Assembly: GCA_035539855.1 (NCBI GenBank)
Contig: DATLHO010000042.1
Span: forward strand, 1 to 10,324
DNA length: 10,324 bases
Origin: DATLHO01 sp035539855
GTDB taxonomy: Bacteria > Bacteroidota > Ignavibacteria > OLB7
Direction: 5' to 3'
The position numbers and the translations under genes are program-made. Positions 1 to 8,000 of the stretch are shown in pieces. The notes below the pieces were generated by a model, which did not search any database, was not told the DNA's origin, and worked only from the letters and a program-made list of their open reading frames with translations. Position 1 is the stretch's first letter. The number at the start of each line of letters is the position of its first letter.

Positions 1-1
1 G

Positions 2-334
2 AGCCGCGATCAGACGCCGACGGGATTCCTGCGCGAGATGCTCGCCGAGCTCCGCGCGCAGAACGACGAGCCCGCGGCGACCGAGCGCTACGTCGGCTCG
101 GCCGACGACGGATTCTACCGTGCGCTGCGCGAGCGGTCTCCCGATCTGACGCGCAAGCAGGAACGCCTCTGCGCGCTCATCGGCGCTGGCCATTCGTCGA
201 AGGAGATCGAGACGTTCATGGGCATCGGCGCCGAGGGACTCAAGGCGCAGCGCAAGCGACTGCGCAAGAAGCTCGGCCTCGAGCAGGGTGAGAGTCTCGA
301 GAAGATGCTGGCGGTGATGATGCCGGGGCGGTGA
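2..334 (+). CDS. C-terminal part of a LuxR/GerE-type helix-turn-helix regulator (5' end outside window)
   Basis: The reading frame is open from the left edge to a TGA at 332-334, so the 110 residues seen are a C-terminal fragment; the ATG at 38 is probably internal because the frame continues upstream of it. The last ~60 residues read as a LuxR-type four-helix DNA-binding domain: LTRKQERLCALIGAGHSSKE, then I, a turn, and the basic recognition region LKAQRKRLRKKLGL. The start 'LT..Q..LCALI..G.SSKEI' matches the family pattern, while the usual TVK.H stretch is replaced by a more basic one. In FCB bacteria this domain often ends proteins with TPR or sensor modules, so the missing N-terminus could carry such a domain (inference). 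The preceding ~45 residues are polar and probably linker or helix. The gene is convergent with the sensor kinase that ends at 424. Its target genes cannot be told. Confidence 0.72.
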   Translation, partial: SRDQTPTGFLREMLAELRAQNDEPAATERYVGSADDGFYRALRERSPDLTRKQERLCALIGAGHSSKEIETFMGIGAEGLKAQRKRLRKKLGLEQGESLEKMLAVMMPGR

Positions 335-423
335 ATGTCGCGGTGATCGTCGCGGCGATGAATGTCGAGGCGAGCCTCAGGAGCGATCGCGTGCCTTCGC
401 AGCGCCGCCCGTGCGCGTCTCGG

Positions 424-2397
424 TCATCGCTCGTCAACCGCGACCTGGTGCGATACGGGCAGTCTGATGGTCACGGTCGTGCCGCGCTCCGAGGTCTCCG
501 TGACTTCGATGCTGCCGTGATGCTCCGCGATGATCGTGTGCGCGATCGCAAGGCCGAGGCCCTGACCGGAACCGACCTCCTTGCGCGTGAAGAACGGCTC
601 GAAGATGCGGGGAAGGTCGTCACTGGAAATGCCGCGTCCCGAGTCGCCGATGCTCAGGACAACGCTCGCGCCCTCGTGCCGCAACCCGATCACCACCGCG
701 CCAGGTCCCTCGATTGCGTCGATCGCGTTCGACAGGACACCCATGATCACCTGATTGATCTGCCCGGGTCGGCATTCGATCTCGGGCACGGCATCGAGCT
801 CCCGACGGACATCGATGCGACCGTCGAGACGCCGACCGAGCAACGACAGGACGCTCTCGATGCCCTGGCGCAGATCCACCTGCTTGAAGTCATCCTCGTC
901 GAGTCGTGAGAAACTCCGCAGGCTCGTGACCAGGTCGGTCGTGCGCGTCGCCCCCGCTTCGATACCACGCAACAGATCACCGATCTCGGAGCGCAGCTCG
1001 TCGCGCTCGACCGACTCGAGCCCGCCATCGAGCAACTGATCGAGGTCCCGACGCAAGGGCGAGATGCTCGCGCGGATGTATCCGACGGGGTTGTTGATCT
1101 CATGGGCGATGCCGGCGGTCAACTGCGCCAGCGACGACATCTTCTCGGCGTGGACGAGCCGGGTCTGCGCGCTCTTGAGCTGGGCGAGCGCGCCGGCGAG
1201 CTCGACGCTTCGTATGCGCTCGATCTCGAGCTCGCGTGCGGCCTCGATCTCGAGAATCCGGCGGTGCGACTCGTTGGTTCGCACCTCCCGGTCGATGCGA
1301 TGATATTCGCGCAGGTTCTCGTAGGCCTCGCGGTACATGCCGGCATCGAAGTAGATGCGGTGGAGCTCCTCGTACAGTCGCGTCCGTCGATCATCGCTGT
1401 CGAGCTCGCCCGCGATCGCCTCTGCTTCGGCGATCGATTCCATCGCCGCGTCGCGCTCGCCGGCCCTCATGGCGATCCCGGCCGATATCAGCAGAGCGCC
1501 CATGAGGCTCGATCGCGCGTCGAGGCGGCGCGCGATCTCGATGCATTGCGCGAGATACTCGAGCGCCTGGCGGTCATCGTGGCGGCGCACCGAGAGCGAC
1601 GCGAGATTCTGAAGCACGAGGCAGGCGCCCGATTCATCACCGGACGCAAGGTCGAGCGAGAGCGCCTCGGAGTACAACGCGAACGACCGCTCGTAGTCTT
1701 CGATGTCCGACATCACGATCGCCAGGTTCATCGTGGCGAGCCCCGCGAGCCGCTTCAACCGATGCGTCGCCGCGATCGCTCGAGCACTCTCGTACAGCTC
1801 GATGGCCTGCGCCTGTTCGCCGAGCATGAGGTGGACGTTCGCGAGGTTGTTGAGCGTGAACCCGAGCCCGACGGCATCGCCGGTGGCTTCGGACATCGCC
1901 CGCGCCTCGCGATACGACTCGATCGCGCTCGGGTACATGCCGCTCTCCTGATACGCCGTCGCAAGGCTCGCGAGACAGCGCGCGGTCAGTGCGAGCTCTC
2001 CGGCGTCGCGGAAGAGGTCGACGGCAAGTTGCGCGAACGCGATCGACCGCGTCGGCTCGCCGTGCGCCATGAGACTGATGGCGATGCGCCGATTGGCATG
2101 CGCGCGCCAGAGCACGTCGGCCTGATCGCGCAGCGCGGCCTCGAAGCCGATCGCCTTCTCGACACTCACTCCCGATGCGCCGCGCTGCTGGTTGACCATC
2201 AGCTCCGTGAGCCCGACGAGCGCGAGATCGCGGGGTCCCGAAACGACGCCGTCCTTGACCATCGATCGCAGATCGTCGAGCAGCCGCAGTGACTCCTCGG
2301 GCTGCGTCGGATCGATCCTCCAGATGTGCTCGACGAGCTCGTCGAACCGCAGTGGCGCCGCGGCCGCGGGCGAGGGCGTGTCGGGTGGTGTCTGCAT
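424..2397 (-). CDS. TPR-repeat cytoplasmic sensor histidine kinase (HisKA-HATPase_c)
   Basis: A 657-residue protein. Residues ~95-370 form helical TPR-type repeats with the usual A/L/Y/A spacing (e.g. ALTARCLASLATAYQESGMY and GFTLNNLANVHLMLGEQAQA). A charged coiled coil follows (~370-420), then a kinase core. The H box is LTAGIAHEINNPVG with phospho-acceptor His432. The ATP-binding domain has an N box with Asn557 (LSNAIDAI), a G1 box with Asp585 (DSGRGI), an F box (FEPFF) and a G2 box (GSGQGLGLA, from ~609). No signal peptide or membrane segment is visible, so it should sense a cytoplasmic signal or partner through the TPRs and pass phosphate to a response regulator; none is encoded here and no receiver domain is fused. 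The frame stays open 56 codons upstream to a TTG, but that stretch has poor protein character and runs towards the divergent gene, so I chose the ATG at 2397. No Shine-Dalgarno precedes it. Confidence 0.9.
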   Translation of the reverse strand: MQTPPDTPSPAAAAPLRFDELVEHIWRIDPTQPEESLRLLDDLRSMVKDGVVSGPRDLALVGLTELMVNQQRGASGVSVEKAIGFEAALRDQADVLWRAHANRRIAISLMAHGEPTRSIAFAQLAVDLFRDAGELALTARCLASLATAYQESGMYPSAIESYREARAMSEATGDAVGLGFTLNNLANVHLMLGEQAQAIELYESARAIAATHRLKRLAGLATMNLAIVMSDIEDYERSFALYSEALSLDLASGDESGACLVLQNLASLSVRRHDDRQALEYLAQCIEIARRLDARSSLMGALLISAGIAMRAGERDAAMESIAEAEAIAGELDSDDRRTRLYEELHRIYFDAGMYREAYENLREYHRIDREVRTNESHRRILEIEAARELEIERIRSVELAGALAQLKSAQTRLVHAEKMSSLAQLTAGIAHEINNPVGYIRASISPLRRDLDQLLDGGLESVERDELRSEIGDLLRGIEAGATRTTDLVTSLRSFSRLDEDDFKQVDLRQGIESVLSLLGRRLDGRIDVRRELDAVPEIECRPGQINQVIMGVLSNAIDAIEGPGAVVIGLRHEGASVVLSIGDSGRGISSDDLPRIFEPFFTRKEVGSGQGLGLAIAHTIIAEHHGSIEVTETSERGTTVTIRLPVSHQVAVDER

Positions 2398-2400
2398 GGG

Positions 2401-2408
2401 GTAAGGTA
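2401..2408 (-). promoter_or_regulatory. Possible -10-like element (TACCTTAC) just before the kinase ATG
   Basis: On the minus strand TACCTTAC lies three bases before the chosen ATG of the kinase. It partly fits the Bacteroidota -7 consensus (TAnnTTTG) and a TAnnnT -10 box. If used, transcription would begin at or next to the ATG, giving a leaderless mRNA, which would agree with the absent Shine-Dalgarno. No matching -35/-33 element is clear, so this is a weak call. Part of the motif (CTACCTT) recurs upstream of the gene starting at 8347. Confidence 0.2.
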
Positions 2409-2504
2409 GCGAATGCGCACGTCCGCGCTCGGGATTCGTCGCGAGTGACGAGCCGACACCGCGGCATGGCTCCGTCGATGCCCGCAAAAAAAATTCCGCC
2501 AGCC

Positions 2505-2533
2505 TGTCGAATTCACCCTTCCGTCGTTCGACA
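2505..2533. promoter_or_regulatory. 7-bp inverted repeat in the divergent intergenic region (candidate operator)
   Basis: TGTCGAA at 2505-2511 and TTCGACA at 2527-2533 are a perfect inverted repeat with a 15-base spacer. The half-sites repeat with a 22-bp period, about two helical turns, as expected for a dimeric regulator. It lies between the divergent kinase and YciI-like genes, 57-85 bases before the latter's ATG, and next to an A8 tract (2486-2493) that stands out in this GC-rich DNA. A match of this length could arise by chance in 190 bases, so this remains a candidate. Confidence 0.25.
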
Positions 2534-2579
2534 TTGGTACGAGCGCAGGAAGTGATTCTGACCAACCATCAACCGAAAC

Positions 2580-2584
2580 GGAGG
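2580..2584 (+). promoter_or_regulatory. Shine-Dalgarno GGAGG of the YciI-like gene
   Basis: GGAGG is followed by six bases and then ATG at 2591. This fixes the start of the YciI-like protein at MRYMVIVK rather than at the in-frame ATG at 2534, whose extra 19 residues do not belong to the family fold. It is the only strong Shine-Dalgarno before a gene start in this window. Confidence 0.85.
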
Positions 2585-2590
2585 AACGTC

Positions 2591-3025
2591 ATGCGGTACA
2601 TGGTCATCGTCAAGGCAAGCAAGGACTCGGAGAATGGCGTGCTGCCGTCGAAGGAGCAGCTCGACGCGATGGGCGTCTTCAATCAGGAGCTGATCGACGC
2701 GGGCGTGATGCTCGCCGGCGAGGGCCTGGCTCCGAGCAGCGAGGGATTCCGCGTCCGCTACGACAACGGCAAGAACACCGTGATCGACGGTCCGTTCGCC
2801 GAGTCGAAGGAGCTCGTCGCCGGCTTCTGGATCCTGAAGGTCAACTCGCGCGAGGAGATCGAGGAGTGGATGAAGAAGGCGCCGTTCGGAAGGGCGCCAT
2901 TCGATCCGAACGACGAGGTCGAGGTGCGCCGCATCTTCGAGCTCGAGGACTTCGCCGAGGGCACGGTCTCCGACGAGATCCGCCAGCAGGAGGACACATG
3001 GCGGGAGAAGGGCGGATACGCGTGA
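2591..3025 (+). CDS. YciI/YCII-family (DGPF domain) protein
   Basis: A 144-residue protein beginning MRYMVIVKASKDSENG, the typical first beta strand of the YCII-related ferredoxin-like alpha/beta fold. The hallmark DGPF is at residues 66-69, followed by ESKELVAGFWILKVNSREE and a helix EEIEEWMKKAPF, then a second conserved strand VEVRRIFELEDF. This matches the length and order of the 'DGPF' subgroup, often about 110-145 residues. Members are small dimeric cytoplasmic proteins; some YciI relatives are dehalogenase-like or sit beside ECF sigma factors, but the reaction of this subgroup is not established and no sigma-factor gene is adjacent here. The last ~20 residues are charged and low in family signal. 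It is divergent from the sensor kinase, preceded by a good Shine-Dalgarno, and followed by a strong hairpin, so it is probably a single-gene unit. Confidence 0.9.
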   Translation: MRYMVIVKASKDSENGVLPSKEQLDAMGVFNQELIDAGVMLAGEGLAPSSEGFRVRYDNGKNTVIDGPFAESKELVAGFWILKVNSREEIEEWMKKAPFGRAPFDPNDEVEVRRIFELEDFAEGTVSDEIRQQEDTWREKGGYA

Positions 3026-3063
3026 GAGGGGATTGGGAGTAGAGTGCGGCGGATCGTGTTGTC

Positions 3064-3094
3064 GCGGGGATCACGGCGCGTCCGTGATCCCCGC
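3064..3094. terminator. Perfect 13-bp hairpin between convergent genes, likely bidirectional terminator
   Basis: GCGGGGATCACGG (3064-3076), a five-base loop CGCGT, and the exact complement CCGTGATCCCCGC (3082-3094). It lies 38 bases after the YciI-like stop and 24 bases after the stop of the minus-strand WD40-like gene, the expected place for a shared terminator. Neither side has a clear T-run, so it may act as a hairpin-only terminator or a 3'-end stabiliser. Confidence 0.7.
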
Positions 3095-3118
3095 TGCTCT
3101 GAACTGGACGAGGGGCCG

Positions 3119-5002
3119 TCACTGCACGACGATCTGCTTCATCGCAACACGTCCGCCGTGTCGAATGACGACGTTGTATGCGCCTGACGGTACCCCTCGT
3201 AGATCGATCGATCGGCTCCGTCCGAGACGGTCGTCGAAGTGCTGCCGGAGGACGCGACGCCCGAGCAGGTCGATGAGCTCTACGATGGTCTCGTCCTCTG
3301 AATCCATGACGATGCGGAGCTCGCCGGTCACCGGGTTTGGGCGCACGGAGAGCACCGGTCCAGACTCGAGCTCGGCAGCGGCCGGCATGCCGATGCCGAA
3401 CGCGCCGTCAGTGCTGTCGGCGTCGATCGCACTGCCGGCGAAGGTATAGATGACCGGAGAACCGCCCGGCAGATCCCGGAGCATCGATGCGCCGTCGGAT
3501 GAGAGGATGGCGTCGGTGCGCGGATCGCCGGTCTTGAACGCAAGCAACTGACCCCGCTCATACGAATCCCACAGCACAACGGTGTCCCGGGCCGCCATGG
3601 CGATCCGGCCATCGAGGTTGAACATCACCCGATTCGGTTGATAGAGCCCTATGAGGAAGTCCGTCACCGCTCCGGTCGCAACATCGAAGAGAATCGGATC
3701 CTGGTCATTGGTCGCCGTGAGCAACCAGCGGCCGTCGGGAGAGAAATCAAGCGCCGTGACGAATCTGGCGATCCCGTCGGCGTTGACGGTCGAGATGTCG
3801 AGAAGTACCGTCCACGTTTCGGCGTCGTACATCCGAATCCGTCGACTGCCGTAGGAAGCCAGCGCAAAACGACGTCCGTCCGCGCTCCAGGCGATGCGTG
3901 GCGTCGTCGACGCAAGCGTATCGAAAAACGAACGAACGAGTGTTCCGCTCGCGACATCCCAGATGCGACAGTCCACTCCGTGGCCCGCGGTCGCAAGGAA
4001 TCGGTCATCGGGACTGAAACGCGCATACCATACCGCCGCGCTGCTTCCCGTCATCGCGGACAGGAGGTCGCCCGAGGTGACATCGATGATACGCATCGAG
4101 GTGTCGGATACGTCGTCGGCATCGTGTCCGAGCGCAAGCAGACGGCTGTCGTTCGAGAACGTGGCGACGTAGACGTTATGGCGCGCAAGCGTATCGCTTC
4201 GAACGATCGAGCGCGATTCTGCATCCCACAGATCGACGATCCCCTGCGATGAAGCCGGACCCTCGTATCGACCCGTGACGAGCCACCTCCCATCTCTGCT
4301 GAAATCTCCGTCGAGCGGCCAGGCATCATGGCGCACCGGCAGCGTGTCGCGCTCGAGGAGGCTGTCGGGCCTCCACAGCGTCGCGCGAATCATGCAGTCG
4401 CCGCTCAATACCGATGGAACGATCCAGCGGTGCTGCAGGCCGGAAGCGCGACGCGTGATCGTGCTCCAGGTCGCGCCGGCGTCGGACGAGAATTCAAGGT
4501 GCACGAGATCGGTGGGCAGCACGCCGCTCCACTCGATCGCGACCGTGTCCTCCGGACGCAACTGATCGCGATGCGACGGGCGATGGATGTTTAACGGATT
4601 GTCGTCGTTGCGCAGCGTGTACATCCCGCCCCAGGCGAAGATCAAAGGGTCGTAGCGTGCGTCGGTCTCGACCCAGATCGCTCCCTGCGCGTAGTAGAAG
4701 TCAGTCGGCCTGAACTCGATGGTGAGCGTGAGACGCTCGTCCGGCTCCAGGATGATCGGAAGCGTCGAGGGCGAGCTCACGAGGAAGCGCTCGCTGCGAC
4801 TGTCGAAGCCCGTGACGATGACGGAGTCCTCGCGCGCGACGACGATAACGTCGATGCGCATCGTCGATCCCGGAGCAACCGGTCCGAAGCCGATGACTGC
4901 CGTCAGAACCTCGAGCCGGGGCTCCGACGATGCCGTCGCCGGCAGGAGCGCGCCGAGCAGGATCAGCGGAGCGAGAAAAAGCGGATGAATACTGAGCATC
5001 AT
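3119..5002 (-). CDS. Secreted WD40-like beta-propeller protein with T9SS type A sorting domain
   Basis: A 627-residue protein. It starts with a Sec signal peptide (LFLAPLILLGALLPATASS, cleavage about residue 25). Residues ~28-130 look like an ASPM/choice-of-anchor-D beta-sandwich (FGPVAPGS... LEPDERLTLTIEFRPT), and ~135-222 like an Ig-like domain (VAIEWSGV... LEFSSDAGATW). Next come WD40-type blades (~228-525), with repeats such as ARFSPDDRFLATAGHG.. RIWDVASG and LDFSPDGRWLLTATND. The end (~551-627) is a Por secretion C-terminal sorting domain: VRPNPVTGELRI, VELIDLLGRRV, GVPSGAYNVVIRHGGR. It should be exported by Sec, passed over the outer membrane by T9SS, and kept on the surface or released; ligand unknown. 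It lies 54 bases after the larger related gene and is probably co-transcribed. Two consecutive ATGs (5002 and 4999) give a start uncertainty of one residue; no Shine-Dalgarno is visible. Confidence 0.87.
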   Translation of the reverse strand: MMLSIHPLFLAPLILLGALLPATASSEPRLEVLTAVIGFGPVAPGSTMRIDVIVVAREDSVIVTGFDSRSERFLVSSPSTLPIILEPDERLTLTIEFRPTDFYYAQGAIWVETDARYDPLIFAWGGMYTLRNDDNPLNIHRPSHRDQLRPEDTVAIEWSGVLPTDLVHLEFSSDAGATWSTITRRASGLQHRWIVPSVLSGDCMIRATLWRPDSLLERDTLPVRHDAWPLDGDFSRDGRWLVTGRYEGPASSQGIVDLWDAESRSIVRSDTLARHNVYVATFSNDSRLLALGHDADDVSDTSMRIIDVTSGDLLSAMTGSSAAVWYARFSPDDRFLATAGHGVDCRIWDVASGTLVRSFFDTLASTTPRIAWSADGRRFALASYGSRRIRMYDAETWTVLLDISTVNADGIARFVTALDFSPDGRWLLTATNDQDPILFDVATGAVTDFLIGLYQPNRVMFNLDGRIAMAARDTVVLWDSYERGQLLAFKTGDPRTDAILSSDGASMLRDLPGGSPVIYTFAGSAIDADSTDGAFGIGMPAAAELESGPVLSVRPNPVTGELRIVMDSEDETIVELIDLLGRRVLRQHFDDRLGRSRSIDLRGVPSGAYNVVIRHGGRVAMKQIVVQ

Positions 5003-5056
5003 CGAGTTGGCTTCGGTGCTGGCTATCGGTCGTGCGCTCGATGTCGTCGGACGCCG

Positions 5057-8000
5057 CTACCGAATGACCGTGAGGACTGCGCTCGCGCCCGATCGGCCGT
5101 TGAGCGTGATGAAGTACGATCCGCTCGCGAGCTCCGCCGCATCGATCGAAATCGAGTGCCGACCGGCGCTCAATCGGCGCTCGATCATCGGAAGCGCATC
5201 CCGACCCAGCGGGTCGACGACCCGCATTCGAACGACGCCGGCGTGGGGGACGTCGATCGTGACGTCGACACGCATCGATGCCGGGTTCGGGGCGATCGAT
5301 ACGACCTGGTGCACGGCCGCATCGAACCCATCGGCGGGGGCGCCAAGGACGCCGGTGATATCCGCCGCAACCTGGATGATCGCCGGCGAGCCGGGCCCAT
5401 CGTACTCGAACGCGATGCGCGAGCTCACTCGCCCGGCGCGCTTCGGACGCAGCCCGATACTCAACGGCAGGTTGCCACTCACGTTGAGCGGACCGGGCGG
5501 TGGACCGAGCGTGAGCTCGAACTGCGACGTGTCGGGACCGATGATCCGCGCGCGCCCGAGCTGCAGGCGCGAGGGTGAGACGTTGCGCAGCGCGACGGCA
5601 ATGGACGTGTCGAGCCGATCGTTGACATCGACAGCGCCGAAGTCGACGAGGTCCACCTGCGGCGCCAGCGGCCGATCGACCGCAGTGCCGCGCGAGACAT
5701 ACCGGAGGAGCTTGTACGCGGCGACGTAGAAGACACCGGTATAGGCGCCGGCCGCCCGGGGCTCGACGCGCACCTCGACGGGAAGCGCCTCCCCGATCGG
5801 TACGGTGTCGCGCGGCGTTTTCACCGGAATCAGATACGGCGAGAGTACGGCGATGTCGATCGTCCGGGGCCAGTAGGGGACGAGCTCCTGGACGGTGAGC
5901 TTCGCGGTGCCTGAATTGCGGACGAGGTCGGTCAGGACCGTGTCGAATTGCTCGCCGGCGATGATGGTCCCGAGCGGGATCTCGCGTGGTGTCACGACCG
6001 CGGTGCCGATCGTGATCAGAGACGTATCGGCGCCGAGCGGCACGTTCCCCAGATACCTGATGCCCGTCGTGGTGAAGTAGAGCGTACCGTCGGGACTCAA
6101 CGCAGTCGCTCCGCCAGGAACGTCGTAGTCGACGGTGTCCAGTCGACGACGCGTCGCGATGTCCCAGCGGCGAAGACCTCCGCCGACGAACGTGATGAGC
6201 TGCCGGCCATCGGGAGTGAAATCCGCATCGAAAACCGGTCGCGGATCCGGCTCGGTGATGCTGTCGATCGCCGCGATGCGCGCGCCGGTCGTGACGTCCC
6301 ACAGCGTCGCCGTGCGATCGGCCGACGCCGAGACGAGCATCCTGTCGTCGGGGGAGAAGGATATGCCGAAGATGTCGGTCGGATGACCGTCGAGCGTTCT
6401 GACGAGCTCTCCCGTTCGCGGATCCCAGAGTTTGATCGGAAACGTCGACCAGGGCACGCCCGGATCTCTTCCGGCGGTCGCCAGGAGCGTGCCGTCATGA
6501 CTGTAGACGATGTGATGTACCTTGCCGGCGTGCGCTTCGATCACGCGCTCGACCGAGGCGTCGACACCAAGGAGTCTGACGTTGGTCGCCTGACAGGTTG
6601 CCATCTGCGCTCCGTCGGGACGATAGGCGATGCCCGTCACCGGAGCATCATACGCGCCAATGACCGTTCCCCGATTGATGTCGGCCAGAACGATCTTCGA
6701 ACGATTGGTGGCGATCGCGAACGTATCGCCGCGCGGCCCGAATGCGCCATCCTGGGCGTCGCCGTACAGCGCTGCAAGCGAATCGCCGTACGTCCAGACG
6801 ACGCGACAGCTGGTCAGCTCGGTCACGGATGCTCGTTGCCGCATCGTGAACGCGTAGGCCATGTTGTCGCTGAACTCCGCACGGTTGATGTGGAGCTGTT
6901 CCAGCGGGTACGGGAGCTCACGCGATTCGGACAGGTAGAGCGTGTCCTCGTGCGGAATGGTCTCCGTCGGATACCAGTCGACGGCGAGCCCTGTGACCTG
7001 ATCCATCCCGACTTTGTTCATCAAGCTGCCGAACCGGACGTCCACGTAGTCGCTCGACGCAACACCTTCCCATCGCACCTTGCCCCAGCGCATGACATCG
7101 AGCGTGTCGCGGTCGCGCGGCGTGACGAAGCGCAGTTGCGGGCGCATCCGCTTTCCGCGATACCCGGCCACAGCGAAGAGAAGGTCGCCGCCGCACGCGT
7201 CGGAGGCGATCGAAATCCGTGCGAATCGGTACAGTGAATCGGTCGCAGCATAGCGAACGCGAAAGCGGTGCACCTCGCCCGGCTCGAGTACGCGGTCGAC
7301 GGTGCCTCCTTCGACGATCGTGAAGCCCGGCGCGTCGATGGAAACTCCACGCAGATGCACCGGACCGTTGATCACCCCGAGCGTCACATCCCGCTCCGCC
7401 GAGCGACCGGGAACGACCGGTCCAAGCGAGACTGCGTCCGATTGGAGCGCAATGCGAGGTGTCAGCGCCGGCGCGGCTCTGTAGCGTACCGACGCGCTCG
7501 TACCGCTGCCGAGCGCGATGTTGACCAGGCGATCGACAGAGCAGTCGAATCCGCTGGACCATCGCAGCTCGCACGGCCTGCCTCCTTGCGCAAGCTCGAG
7601 AAGCGTCCGTAGCGCGAGACGTGCCTCGGCCTCCCCCTCGATGCCGTCGATCACCGCGCCGCCACTTCGCTCGGCGAGCGCTCGAATGCTGTCCGACGCC
7701 CAGACTCCAACCAGTGCCACATAGATCGTCGTCTCTTCCTCAATCGAGCGCCGCGCGAGCTCATCGGCGCGCACCGCCATGACGCCATCCGCGATGATCA
7801 CGACGACACGTCGATGCCGTGCACGCTCAAGAACCGCGAAGGCGCCGGCGGGTGGACGCAGCAGCGCGACATTGAAGTCGCCTCCGGAGCCGACCCGCAA
7901 GCCGGCGACGGCATCCCTCAGACGCGTCCGATCGCTGGTCAGATCGCTGTAGAAATCGCTCCGGGCATCGAAGCCGGTGATCGCGACCTCGGACGCTCCG

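Noticed and set aside
367..378. Short hairpin GAGGC-GA-GCCTC between the two convergent genes at the left
   Set aside because: Only five base pairs with a two-base loop and no T-run; too weak to call a terminator.
1102..2292. A long open frame on the plus strand (396 codons) opposite the kinase gene
   Set aside because: It is rich in Arg, has no recognisable domain, and lies fully opposite a clear TPR/kinase gene; open antisense frames are expected in GC-rich coding DNA.
2484..2497. GG-N10-GC arrangement on the minus strand around the T8 run, resembling a sigma-54 promoter
   Set aside because: The spacing fits, but the -24 box is poor and such GG/GC pairs are common in GC-rich DNA; no sigma-54 activator is nearby.
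2398..2565. N-terminal extension of the kinase to a TTG at 2565
   Set aside because: The extra 56 residues show no family signal, the start would lie close to the divergent gene's Shine-Dalgarno, and the ATG at 2397 begins a sensible protein.
2534..2590. Start of the YciI-like protein at the upstream ATG (2534)
   Set aside because: The GGAGG at 2580-2584 and the family's usual beginning place the start at 2591.
4701..7237. Long alternative frames over the WD40-like genes (minus 4701-6302, plus 5948-7237)
   Set aside because: Arg/His-rich translations with no domain signal, one spanning the real gene boundary at 5003-5056; they are shadows of the two T9SS cargo genes.
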